Shown piece by piece: positions 54,127-62,559 of a stretch of 64,000 bases of DNA. Origin of the DNA: MR-S7 sp000400995 (GTDB lineage Bacteria; Pseudomonadota; Gammaproteobacteria; Burkholderiales; Burkholderiaceae_C); NCBI RefSeq assembly GCF_045291395.1, contig NZ_CP152342.1, positions 2,666,001-2,730,000 on the forward strand, read 5' to 3'. The notes under the pieces were generated by a model. The model made no database searches. It saw only the letters and a program-made list of their open reading frames with translations, and had not been told where the DNA came from. The position numbers were made by a program, and so were the translations under genes. Positions within the stretch are counted from its first letter, which is position 1; the number at the start of each line of letters is the position of its first letter.

Positions 54127-54959
54127 ATGCAAAAACACACCTTCTCCCCCTTGCGATCGCTCTGGCCCTGGCTCTGGCCTACGGCGGCGCCGCCGCGCAA
54201 AGCAGCGACATGACCCTGACCCCCGCCACCGGCGGCGCCGTGGTGGTGCAGCCCGGCGGCACGCCCGCCCTGCGCGTGCAGCCCGACGGCGCGGTGCAGT
54301 TGCCGCTGCTGCCCGGCGCCACGCCCGCCGCCACCGGCACCGCCGTGTGCCACGACGCCAGCGGCACGCTGGTGGGCTGCAGCGTGACCGGCCCCAAGGG
54401 AGACAAGGGCGACCCCGGCACCCCCGGTACGAATGGCACCCCAGGCACGAATGGCAGCCCCGGCCTGAAAAGCCTGGTCGCCACCGCTGCCGAGGCTGCC
54501 GGCCCCAACTGCGCCGCAGGCGGCGTGCGCGTGGATTCCGGCCTGGACGCCAACGGCAACAGCACGCTGGACGCGGGCGAGATCACCGCCACCCGCTACG
54601 TCTGCAACGGCGCGCAAGGCCCCAAGGGCGACAAGGGCGACCCCGGCGCCCCTGGCGCGGGTGGCGCCATCCCCGGCCTGGCCGAAGTGCGCCACGGCTG
54701 CTTCGGGGCCGACAGAACCACCCTGAGCGGCACGGACTACGCCGTGGCACTGAACGGCGGCACCTACACCGTCACCTTCACCCCCGCCCTGGGCGCGGGC
54801 GCCTACAGCCTGCTGGTGGACGCGCGCACCAGCACGGGCCGCGCGCTGGCCGTCACCGACGGGGGCAGCCCCGCCGCCGGCCTCACCCTCACCCCCGGCT
54901 GGCTGGCGCAGGACGGGCCCGAGACCATCACTCGCATCTGCTTCCTGCTGGCCCGCTGA
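54127..54959 (+). CDS. Exported collagen-like protein, apparent -1 frameshift
   Basis: The signal peptide MQKHTFSPLAIALALALAYG and the mature part are in different frames; one more C in the CCCCC run at 54140-54144 gives 277 residues. Two short collagen-like Gly-X-Y stretches are present: GPKGDKGDPGTPGTNG (about residue 85) and GPKGDKGDPGAPGAGG (about residue 165). Between them lies a calcium-loop-like VDSGLDANGNSTLDAGEI (DxNxNxxxDxxE). The C-terminal domain (DYAVALNGGTYTVTFTPALG onward) is a beta sandwich. Gly-X-Y tracts suggest trimerisation. Confidence 0.82.
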
Positions 54960-54961
54960 CC

Positions 54962-55593
54962 ATGCGCACGCCCTACACCACCCCCTTGCGCCGGGCCGCC
55001 TGCGCCCTGGCCCTGCTGGCGGCCTGCGCGGCGGCGCGGGCCGACGCCGAATCCGCCTACTACGGCACGCTCATGCCCATGGCGGGCTTGTCCGGCGGCA
55101 GCTGCCCCAATGGCTGGCTGCCCGCCGATGGCCGGTTGCTGGCCATTGCCCAAAACAGCGCGCTGTTCGCCATCCTGGGCACCACCTACGGTGGCAACGG
55201 TACCGTCACCTTTGCCCTGCCCAACCTGAACGGGCGCGTTGCGCCGGGCGTGGGCCAAGGCCTTGGGCTGCAGGAGCTGACCCTGGGCCAAGTGGGCGGC
55301 AGCAGCAGCACCACGCTCACGCTCCAGCAGCTTCCCCCCACACCCACACCACCAGCACTGCCGCAGCCGCCACCCACGCCACGCCCGCGCCCACGCGCCA
55401 GCTGGCCCAGGGGCAGAACGCCGGGCTGTATGCCAGCCCCGGCGCGCCCGGCGGCACCGCCTTCGAGATGGCCGCCGTCACCGGCGCGGCGGGCCAGGCA
55501 GCGCCCAGCCCCGTGCCCACGCAGGCCCCCGCCCTCGCCATCCAGTGGTGCATCGCCACGGGCGGAAACGCCATATACCCCCTACGCCCATGA
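54962..55593 (+). CDS. Exported tail-collar domain protein 1 (MdpB-like), apparent -1 frameshift
   Basis: Signal peptide 1-28 (ALALLAACAAARADA). The phage Tail Collar domain follows: GWLPADGRLLAIAQNSALFA, ILGTTYGGNGTVTFALPNLN and GRVAPGVGQG. The frame changes at CCCCCC 55335-55340; one more C restores the hallmark LPPHTHT and the C-terminal AIQWCIATGGNAIYP, for 210 residues. Its stop overlaps the next gene's start (ATGA). Such proteins are microcystin-dependent-protein-like exported proteins. Confidence 0.85.
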
Positions 55594-56171
55594 AACCCAA
55601 CCTGCTCCACGCCACCGCCCTGGCCACGGCCCTGTGCGCCGCCCCCGGCGCCCATGCCCAGCCCTTCATGGGCGAGCTGATGCTGTTTGGCGGCACCTTT
55701 TGCCCCGACGGCTACTGGCTGCCGGCCGACGGGCGACTGCTGCCCGTTGCCGGCTACGAACCGCTGTACACCCTGATCGGCACCACCTACGGCGGCAACG
55801 GCGTCACCGACTTCGGCCTGCCCGACCTGCGCGGGCGCACGGCCGTGGGCCAGGGCCAGGGCCCCGGCCTGGGCAACCGCGTGATGGGCGAACAGGCAGG
55901 TGCCGAGTCCGTCACGCTGACCCAGAACCACATGCCCGCCCACACCCACACCCTGCCCGCCAGCACCGCCCCCGCCACCCACGCCACGCCCGCCACAGGC
56001 CGCGTGCCCGCCGCCGCGCAAAACGGCGGGGCCTACGCCGCCGCCGGCAGCCCTGCACCCGGCTCCGCTACCGGCAGCGCGGGCAGCGGCGTGCCGGTCA
56101 ACCTGCGCAGCCCCTACATGGCCTTGCAGTGGTGCATTGCCGTTCAGGGCATCTTCCCCAGCTTCAATTGA
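55590..56171 (+). CDS. Exported tail-collar domain protein 2 (MdpB-like)
   Basis: A 193-residue intact protein. Signal peptide 1-21 (ending APGAHAQ). Collar domain: GELMLFGGTFCPDGYWLPAD, LIGTTYGGNGVTDFGLPDLR, GRTAVGQGQGPGLGNRVMGE and NHMPAHTHTLPAS. The C-terminus PYMALQWCIAVQGIFPSFN is the family ending. Collar domains normally sit at the base of tail fibres, but here they are whole small exported proteins with Sec signals. Translationally coupled to collar protein 1. Confidence 0.9.
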   Translation: MKPNLLHATALATALCAAPGAHAQPFMGELMLFGGTFCPDGYWLPADGRLLPVAGYEPLYTLIGTTYGGNGVTDFGLPDLRGRTAVGQGQGPGLGNRVMGEQAGAESVTLTQNHMPAHTHTLPASTAPATHATPATGRVPAAAQNGGAYAAAGSPAPGSATGSAGSGVPVNLRSPYMALQWCIAVQGIFPSFN

Positions 56172-56181
56172 CGCGCAGCCC

Positions 56182-56814
56182 ATGAACAGCACCCAAACCC
56201 CCTCCAGCGCCCACGCAGCGGTCGCAAGCAGCTATCTTAAAAATAGCAAACCGCGCGCTGCCGCACGGGCCTTGGCCCTGGCCCTGCTGGCCGCCAGCGG
56301 CAGCGCGCAGGCGCAAACCCCTTATGTGAGCGAACTGCGCGCCTTCGCCTATCCCCGCTGCCCGCGCAACTGGGCGCCGGCCAACGGAGCGCTGTTGGCC
56401 GTGAACACCAACCAGGCACTGTCCGCCCTCTTGGGCGTCAACTACGGCGGCAACGGCACCGTCTTCAACCTGCCCGACCTGCGCGGGCGCACGCCAATGG
56501 GCGCGAATGGCGCCACCCTGCCGCGTGGCAGCCAGCCCGGGCAGGAATCCACCACCCTGATAGCCAGCCAGCTGCCCCTGCACACCCACCCCGGCGGCCA
56601 GCCCGCCACCACCGCCCCTGCCACCCACGCCGCCCCCGCCGCCCGCGTGCTGGCCCAAACGCAGAACGCGGGCCTGTACGTGGACAGCGCCGACGCCAAC
56701 ACCACGCTGACCACCGCCCCCGCAGGCGCCAACATGCCGCTGCCCACGCGCGAGCCGTACCTGGTCATCAACTGGTGCGTGGCGCTGACGGGCGTGTGGC
56801 CGTCATCCCAGTAG
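56182..56814 (+). CDS. Exported tail-collar domain protein 3 (MdpB-like)
   Basis: A 210-residue intact protein. An N-terminal extension (MNSTQTPSSAHAAVASSYLK) encoded by a repeat copy precedes the hydrophobic signal segment (ARALALALLAASGSAQAQ). Collar domain: RNWAPANGALLAVNTNQALS, ALLGVNYGGNGTVFNLPDLR, GRTPMG and QLPLHTHPGG. C-terminus YLVINWCVALTGVWPSSQ. The start could be later, but no internal ATG precedes the signal segment. Last gene of the surface-protein operon. Confidence 0.88.
   Translation: MNSTQTPSSAHAAVASSYLKNSKPRAAARALALALLAASGSAQAQTPYVSELRAFAYPRCPRNWAPANGALLAVNTNQALSALLGVNYGGNGTVFNLPDLRGRTPMGANGATLPRGSQPGQESTTLIASQLPLHTHPGGQPATTAPATHAAPAARVLAQTQNAGLYVDSADANTTLTTAPAGANMPLPTREPYLVINWCVALTGVWPSSQ
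56207..56243 (+). repeat. Palindromic repeat copy inside collar protein 3 coding sequence
   Basis: CCTCCAGCGCCCACGCAGCG followed by GTCGCAAGCAGCTATCT. The stem is degenerate. It encodes the residues just before the signal-peptide core. Confidence 0.7.
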
Positions 56815-56822
56815 CAGATCAA

Positions 56823-56872
56823 GTTTTTTGGCCTCCAGCGCCCACCAGGCAAGCGCAAGCAGCTCCACTTTC
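56823..56872 (+). repeat. Palindromic repeat copy after collar protein 3
   Basis: TTTTTTGGCCTCCAGCGCCC then ACCAGGCAAGCGCAAGCAGC TCC. The rest of the 195-nt gap to ureD holds no gene I can support; an open frame of 26 codons at 56887 has no similarity. Confidence 0.78.
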
Positions 56873-57009
56873 AATAGCAAATTCCATGACCCGCACCCGC
56901 TCTGTGTCCGTGGCCGCCGCGCAAACCGTCTATGCGGTGTATGTGGATGTGACTACCGCGCCATAGCGCCTGGCCGCCAGGCATGGCCCGTGCATCATCG
57001 TGCGCATCC

Positions 57010-57840
57010 ATGAACTGGCTCGCCCGACTCTCCCTCGACTACACCCGCCACGGCGGCCGCACCGCCGTGCATTTCACCCACCAGGGGCCGCTACGCCTGC
57101 TGCGCAGCCTCTACCCCGAGGGCGAGGGCATCTGCCACAACGTGCTGGTGCACCCGCCCGGCGGGCTGGTGGGCGGCGACGTGCTGGAGATCGGCGCGCG
57201 CGTGGGCGAAGGCGCGCACGCGCTGGTAACCACGCCCGGCGCCACGCGCTTCTACCGCAGCAACGGCCAGCCCGCCGCGCAGCGCACGCAATTGGTGCTG
57301 GACGCCGGTGCGCGGCTGGAGTGGCTGCCGCTGGAAACGCTGGCCTACGACGGCTGCGATGCGCACAACCGCCTCGACTTCGCGCTGGCCGAGGGCGCCG
57401 CGCTCATCGCCTGGGACGTGACGGCCTTCGGCCTGCCCCATGCCGGTGCACCGTTCACGCGCGGGCGCCTCGTGCAGCACCAGGAATGGGCAGGCCGCTG
57501 GCTGGAGCGCGGCACGGTGGACGCGCAGGACGCGCTGCTGATGGACGGCGCGCTGGGCCTGGCGGGCCACCGCTGCCTGGCCACGCTGCTGCTGGCCTGC
57601 GGCACCCCGCTGGCGCGGGAGGAACGCGAAGCGCTGCTGGATGCCGCGCGCGCCCTGCTCGACGCGCACCCGCAGGGCCACCTGTGCGGAGTGACCGCGC
57701 CCAACGACCACATGCTGGTGCTGCGCGGCCTCGCGCCCGTGGTGGAGCCGCTCATGCAACTGTGGCGCCAGGTGCGCGGCGCGTGGCGCGAGCGGCTCTG
57801 GGGCCTGCCCGCGGCGGCGCCGCGCATCTGGGCCATGTAG
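57010..57840 (+). CDS. ureD: Urease accessory protein UreD
   Basis: A 276-residue urease maturation protein. Family stretches: ICHNVLVHPPGGLVGGDVLE, HALVTTPGATRFYRSNGQPA, WLPLETLAYDGCDAHNRLDF and AWDVTAFGLPHAG. UreD scaffolds UreF/UreG on apo-urease for nickel insertion. It is convergent with urtE (3 nt between stops), so the usual downstream ureABC genes are not adjacent, an unusual arrangement. MNWLARLSLDYTRHGG at 57010 fits the family start. Confidence 0.94.
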   Translation: MNWLARLSLDYTRHGGRTAVHFTHQGPLRLLRSLYPEGEGICHNVLVHPPGGLVGGDVLEIGARVGEGAHALVTTPGATRFYRSNGQPAAQRTQLVLDAGARLEWLPLETLAYDGCDAHNRLDFALAEGAALIAWDVTAFGLPHAGAPFTRGRLVQHQEWAGRWLERGTVDAQDALLMDGALGLAGHRCLATLLLACGTPLAREEREALLDAARALLDAHPQGHLCGVTAPNDHMLVLRGLAPVVEPLMQLWRQVRGAWRERLWGLPAAAPRIWAM

Positions 57841-57843
57841 CGG

Positions 57844-58536
57844 TCAGATCGCCACCAGGCTGCGGATGTTCTTCTCGCGCATCTCGCTGCCCGGCCCGTG
57901 CGCGATGACCTCGCCGCGCTCCATCACCAGGTAGGCGTCGGCCAGTTCCTCGGCGAAGTCGTAGTACTGCTCGCACAGCAGGATGGCCATGCCGCGCTCC
58001 TTGGCGAGCATGCGTATCACGCGGCCGATGTCCTTGATGATGCTGGGCTGGATGCCCTCGGTGGGCTCGTCGAGGATCAGCAGCTGCGGCCCCGGCGCCA
58101 GCGCGCGGGCGATGGCGAGCTGCTGCTGCTGCCCGCCCGAGAGGTCGCCGCCGCGCCGGTGCAGCATCTCCTTGAGGACCGGGAACAGCGCGTACAGATC
58201 GTCCGGTATGGGCGTACCCGCCGGGCGGTAGGCCAGACCCATGCGCAGGTTGTCCTCCACGCTGAGGCGCGCGAAGATCTCGCGCCCCTGCGGCACGAAG
58301 CCGATGCCGGCGCGAACGCGCTCGTAGGTCGCGCGGCCGGGCAGCGCCAGGCCGTTCCACTCGATGGCGCCTTGCCGGATCGGCACCAGGCCCATCAGGC
58401 ACTTGAGCAGCGTGGTCTTGCCCACGCCGTTGCGGCCCAGCAGCACGGTGACCTGGCCAGCCTCGGCCGTGAGGCTGACGCCGCGCAGGATGTGCGAGCC
58501 GCCGTAGTATTGGTGCAGGTCCTGGACTCTGAGCAT
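57844..58536 (-). CDS. urtE: Urea ABC transporter ATP-binding subunit UrtE
   Basis: A 230-residue LivF-like ATPase. Walker A is VLLGRNGVGKTTLLKCLMGL, signature DLSGGQQQQLAIARAL, Walker B QLLILDEPTEGIQPSIIKDI. LHQYYGGSHILRGVSL is typical of UrtE. Last gene of urtABCDE; a repeat directly before its ATG contributes the AGAGG Shine-Dalgarno. Confidence 0.95.
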   Translation of the reverse strand: MLRVQDLHQYYGGSHILRGVSLTAEAGQVTVLLGRNGVGKTTLLKCLMGLVPIRQGAIEWNGLALPGRATYERVRAGIGFVPQGREIFARLSVEDNLRMGLAYRPAGTPIPDDLYALFPVLKEMLHRRGGDLSGGQQQQLAIARALAPGPQLLILDEPTEGIQPSIIKDIGRVIRMLAKERGMAILLCEQYYDFAEELADAYLVMERGEVIAHGPGSEMREKNIRSLVAI

Positions 58537-58587
58537 GTTTTTGGCCTCTAGCGCTTATCCAGCATTCGCTGGCAGCTATTGTTTTTA
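58537..58587 (+). repeat. Palindromic repeat copy upstream of urtE
   Basis: TTTGGCCTCTAGCGCTTATC then CAGCATTCGCTGGCAGCTAT. Its minus strand (GCGCTAGAGGCC) places AGAGG 10 nt before the urtE ATG. Confidence 0.8.
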
Positions 58588-58640
58588 TACATATCGGTCT
58601 GCATCGCCCGCGCCGCATGAAACCGGCACGCCCCAAGCCA

Positions 58641-58746
58641 GGGCAGCCGAGCAAGGGCCGCCCCGTAGCGAGGGCGGCGTCCCCCGCCCGCATTGCGCAG
58701 CAATGCGAGAGCGGGGGAAGGCGCGCAGCGCCACAGGGGGTGTTCC
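58641..58746 (+). repeat. Second repeat family (B), copy 1, between urtD and urtE
   Basis: About 105 nt sharing GGGCAGCC...CAAGGGCCGCCCCG, CATTGC-GCA-GCAATGCGAGAGCGGGGGAA and GGCGCG(C/A)AGCG with the copy at 60780. It forms a CATTGC/GCAATG hairpin nested in CCCCCGC/GCGGGGG. It fills most of the 213-nt gap. Confidence 0.75.
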
Positions 58747-58749
58747 ATA

Positions 58750-59619
58750 TCAGCGCCCCAGATAGACTTCGATCACGCGCTCGTCGGACTGCACTTGGTC
58801 GAGCGTGCCTTCGGCCAGCACGCTGCCGTCGCACAGCACCGTCACCTTCTCGCTGATGGCGCGGATGAAATGCATGTCGTGCTCTACCACCATCAGCGAG
58901 TGCCGGCCCTTGAGCGAGAGGAACAGCTCGGCCGTGCGCGCGGTTTCCTCGTCGGTCATGCCGGCGACGGGCTCGTCGAGCAGCAGCAGCTTCGGGTCCT
59001 GCATGAGCAGCATGCCGATCTCCAGCCACTGCTTCTGGCCGTGGCTCAGCTCGCCCGCCAGGCGCGCCTCGCTGCCGGCGAGGTGGATGGTGTGCAGCAC
59101 CTCGGCCAGCCGGCCGCTCTGCGCGCTGTCGAGCCGGAAGAACATCGAATGCCGCACGCCCTTGTGCGTCTTCAGCGCGAGTTCGAGGTTCTCGAACACG
59201 CTGAGGTGCTCGAACACCGTGGGCTTCTGGAACTTGCGGCCGATGCCGAGCTGCGCGATCTGCGGCTCGTTGTGGCGCAGCAGGTCGATGGTGGAGCCGA
59301 AGAACACCGTGCCTTTGTCGGGCCGCGTCTTGCCGGTGATGATGTCCATCATCGTGGTCTTGCCCGCGCCGTTGGGGCCGATGATGCAGCGCAGCTCGCC
59401 GGGGGCAATGTCGAGGTGCAGGCCGTTGATGGCCTTGAAGCCGTCGAAGCTGACGTGCACGTCCTCCAGGTACAGGATGCGGCCGTGGGTCACGTCCACC
59501 TCGCCGGGGACGGCCGGGCGCGCGTAGCCTGGGCTGCGGCCGCCCGAAGCGGCGGCGGCCGGTGCGGGAGCCGCGCGCCCGAAGCGCTGCGCGCCCGCCT
59601 CCATCAGATCGGGTGTCAT
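58750..59619 (-). CDS. urtD: Urea ABC transporter ATP-binding subunit UrtD
   Basis: A 289-residue LivG-like ATPase. Walker A is CIIGPNGAGKTTMMDIITGK, signature ELSHGQKQWLEIGMLLM, Walker B PKLLLLDEPVAGMTDEE. DVHVSFDGFKAINGLHLDIA is diagnostic of UrtD. An N-terminal extension rich in Ala and Pro (about 1-45) precedes the domain. Its ATG overlaps the presumed urtC stop (ATGA). Confidence 0.95.
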   Translation of the reverse strand: MTPDLMEAGAQRFGRAAPAPAAAASGGRSPGYARPAVPGEVDVTHGRILYLEDVHVSFDGFKAINGLHLDIAPGELRCIIGPNGAGKTTMMDIITGKTRPDKGTVFFGSTIDLLRHNEPQIAQLGIGRKFQKPTVFEHLSVFENLELALKTHKGVRHSMFFRLDSAQSGRLAEVLHTIHLAGSEARLAGELSHGQKQWLEIGMLLMQDPKLLLLDEPVAGMTDEETARTAELFLSLKGRHSLMVVEHDMHFIRAISEKVTVLCDGSVLAEGTLDQVQSDERVIEVYLGR

Positions 59620-60718
59620 GCCTTGCCCCTTTCTTGCGGCGCAGCAAGCCGACCACGCCGTTCGGCAGGAACAGCGTCACGGCGATGAAGAGCAGCCCGA
59701 GGAAGTAGAGCCAGAACTCCGGCGCCACCACGGTGAGCCAGCTCTTGGCGCCGTTGACGATGAATGCGCCCGCGATGGGGCCGATCAGCGTGGCGCGCCC
59801 GCCGACTGCCGCCCACACGGCCATTTCGATCGAGGCGGCGGGGCTCATTTCGCCGGGATTGATGATGCCCACCTGCGGCACGTAGAGCGCCCCGGCCACG
59901 CCGCACATCATGGCGCTGATGACCCAGATGGTGAGCTTGTAGGGCAGCGGCGCGTAGCCCGAGAACATCACACGGCTTTCCGCGTCGCGGATGGCTTGCA
60001 GCACGCGGCCGAACTTACTTTGTACGAGCCAGCGCGCCAGCAGGTAGAAGCCCAGCAGCGTGCAGCCCGTGATGACGAACAGGGCCATGCGCGTTTCCTG
60101 CGTGGCGATGGCGAAACCCGCGATGCGCTTGAAGTCGGTGAAGCCGTTGTTGCCGCCGAAGCCCGTCTCGTTGCGGAAGAACAGCAGCATGGCCGCATAG
60201 GTGAGCGCCTGCGTGATGATGGAAAAGTACACACCCTTGATGCGTGAGCGGAACGCGAACCAGCCGAACACGAAGGCCACCAGCCCCGGCACGGCCACGA
60301 TGAGCACCAGCGTGGCGGCGAAGCTGTCCGACAGCGCCCAGTGCCACGGCATCTCCTTCCAGTCGAGGAACACCATGAAGGCGGGCAGGCCGTCAGGCCC
60401 GGCAGCGTCGCGCATCAGGTGCATGCCCATCACGTAGCCGCCGAGCGCGAAGAACAGGCCGTGGCCCAGGCTGAGGATGCCGGTGTATCCCCAGATCAGG
60501 TCCATCGCCAGCGCCACGATGGCGTAGCACATGATCTTGGCCGTGAGCGCCACCGCGTAGTCCGACAGGTGCAACGCGCTGCCCGGCGGCACCCACAGGT
60601 TGAGCGCGGGCGCGAGCGCGCACACCACCAGCAGCGCGGCGAAGAACGCGCCCCAGCCCTTGCGCGTGAGCAGCGGCTTGCGGCCAGGCAGTTGAATCGG
60701 TATGGATAGGGTTGTCAT
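59616..60718 (-). CDS. urtC: Urea ABC transporter permease UrtC, probable 3' -1 frameshift
   Basis: A LivM-like permease with about ten helices. Family stretches: CYAIVALAMDLIWGYTGILS, LGHGLFFALGGYVMGMHLMR, NNGFTDFKRIAGFAIATQET and AVWAAVGGRATLIGPIAGAF. As written the frame runs past the natural end (GVVGLLRRKKGAR) into urtD. One more C in CCCC at 59626-59629 creates the ending KKGGKA with a TGA overlapping the urtD start and a 367-residue protein. I favour that reading. Confidence 0.88.
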
Positions 60719-60779
60719 GTCAGTTTTCCATCGTGCTGCGCACTACCCATGCGCCATGCAACTGGCGCGCGCCATGCGC

Positions 60780-60886
60780 GGGCAGCCGCGCAAGGGCCGC
60801 CCCGCCGCGCTGGCTGCGTCCCCCTGCCCGCAACGCGCAGCGTTGCGAGAGCGGGGGAAGGCGCGAAGCGACTCAGGGGGGTGTTT
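60780..60886 (+). repeat. Second repeat family (B), copy 2, between urtB and urtC
   Basis: Same layout as the copy at 58641, with the hairpin stem changed on both arms to CAACGC-GCA-GCGTTG, inside CCCCCTG/GCGGGGG. The compensatory change indicates that the hairpin is maintained. Confidence 0.75.
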
Positions 60887-60891
60887 CATGG

Positions 60892-62478
60892 TCATTCCGC
60901 GCTGCGGCCCTTCATGGCGAAGATGCCCTGCGGCCGCTTCTGGATGAAGGCGATGATGAACACCAGCACGGCGATCTTGGCGAGCACCGCGCCCGTCCAG
61001 CCTTCGAGGAATTTGTTCAGCACGCCCAGCCCCAGCGCGGCATAGACGGTGCCCGCGAGCTGGCCCACGCCGCCGAGCACCACGACCATGAACGAATCGA
61101 CGATGTAGCTCTGGCCCAGGTCCGGCCCCACGTTGCCCACCTGGCTGAGAGCGCAGCCTGCCAGCCCGGCGATGCCGCTGCCGAGCGCGAAGGCCATGGT
61201 GTCCACCCGCGCGGTGTTCACGCCCATGCACGAGGCGATGGGCCGGTTCTGCGTCACGCCGCGCACGAACAATCCCATGCGCGTGCGCGCAATCACCCAG
61301 GCCACCAGCGCCAGCACGGCGAACGCGAAGGCGATGATGACGAGCCGGTTGTAGGGCAGCGTGAGGTTGGGCAGCGCCTGCCAGCCGCCGCTCATCCACG
61401 ACGGGTTTTCCACCGCGACGTTCTGCGCGCCGAACACGGTGCGCACGAGCTGCATCAGGATCAGCGAGATGCCCCAGGTGGCGAGCAGCGTCTCCAGCGG
61501 GCGGCCATAGAGGAAGCGCAGCACGCCGCGCTCCAGGATGGCACCGACGAGCGCCGACGCGAGGAAGGCCGCGGGCACGGCCGCGATCAGGTAGGCATCG
61601 AATGCGCCGGGCAGGTATTTCTGGAACAGGCCCTGCACCAGATAGGTGGCATAGGCGCCGATCATCATCAGCTCGCCGTGCGCCATGTTGATGACGCCCA
61701 TGAGCCCGTAGGTGATCGCGAGGCCCAGGGCGACCAGCAGCAGGATGCTGCCCAGGCTGACGCCCGTGAAGGCCACGCCCAGGCGCTCGCCCCAGGCGAG
61801 CTGGTCGTCCACCTGCGCAAGCGCGCGGCGCAGGGCGGCCTGCACCTTTTCGTCGCGCTCCTGCGCTAACCGCTCGCTGAGCAGCAGGCGCGTGGCGGGG
61901 CTGGCGTCTTCCAGCAGCGTGGCGATGGCGGCCATGCGGCCCATCGCGTCGCCGCTGTTCAGCTGCACGCTGGCGCGGATCTGCTCCAGCGCCCGCTTCA
62001 CGCGCGCGTCGCTCTCCTGCGCCAGCGCCTTGTCGATGAGCGGCAGGCGCTCGGCCGTCGCACCCTGGCGCATGGCCTGCGCGGCCTGCAGGCGCTGCCC
62101 GGCATCGGGCGCGAACAGGTCGAGCGCGGCCAGCGCAGCGCCGATGGCAGAGCGCATGCGGTTGTTGTTGCTCACGTCCTCCGCGCCCTCGGGCAGTGTC
62201 ACGTCCTGCCCGGTCGCCGGATCTTGCGCCTGGCCGTCCTTGACGATCAACGCGCGGCCGTCCGCGACGGCCACCTCGCCCTCGGCCAGCGCGCGCAGAA
62301 AGGCGGCGGTGCGCGCATCGGGCTGCTCGGCCACTGCCGTCTGCATGGCGGCGATGCGGCCCGCGCTGTCGCCCTGCGCCATCGCCAGCGCGGCTTCGGG
62401 CGTGAGCGCGTGGACCAGGTGCACGCCGCCCATGCAGGCCATCCACACCAGCGTTCGCAACAACAGTTGTCTCAACAT
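60892..62478 (-). CDS. urtB: Urea ABC transporter permease UrtB
   Basis: A 528-residue protein. A signal/leader segment (1-26) and the helical N-terminal region peculiar to UrtB (about 27-220, e.g. LPLIDKALAQESDARVKRAL) precede the LivH-like permease. Permease stretches: AITYGLMGVINMAHGELMMI, LETLLATWGISLILMQLVRT, GVNTARVDTMAFALGSGIAG and FIIAFIQKRPQGIFAMKGRS. The ATG at 62478 is preceded by GAGG. Second gene of the urea uptake operon. Confidence 0.95.
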   Translation of the reverse strand: MLRQLLLRTLVWMACMGGVHLVHALTPEAALAMAQGDSAGRIAAMQTAVAEQPDARTAAFLRALAEGEVAVADGRALIVKDGQAQDPATGQDVTLPEGAEDVSNNNRMRSAIGAALAALDLFAPDAGQRLQAAQAMRQGATAERLPLIDKALAQESDARVKRALEQIRASVQLNSGDAMGRMAAIATLLEDASPATRLLLSERLAQERDEKVQAALRRALAQVDDQLAWGERLGVAFTGVSLGSILLLVALGLAITYGLMGVINMAHGELMMIGAYATYLVQGLFQKYLPGAFDAYLIAAVPAAFLASALVGAILERGVLRFLYGRPLETLLATWGISLILMQLVRTVFGAQNVAVENPSWMSGGWQALPNLTLPYNRLVIIAFAFAVLALVAWVIARTRMGLFVRGVTQNRPIASCMGVNTARVDTMAFALGSGIAGLAGCALSQVGNVGPDLGQSYIVDSFMVVVLGGVGQLAGTVYAALGLGVLNKFLEGWTGAVLAKIAVLVFIIAFIQKRPQGIFAMKGRSAE

Positions 62479-62559
62479 ACGAACCTCAAAAAAACGGCGC
62501 GGCGCGCGACTGTGCGCGCCGCGCCGAAGGCTGCCCACCAGGGCGAGGAGACTCGGGAG

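Noticed and set aside
54962..56814. Prophage remnant suggested by tail-collar domains
   Set aside because: No other phage gene, integrase or att site is near. The proteins carry Sec signal peptides and sit in an operon with CTERM and collagen-like genes.
56887..56967. A 26-codon open frame between collar protein 3 and ureD
   Set aside because: No Shine-Dalgarno, no recognisable feature, and it begins just after a repeat copy.
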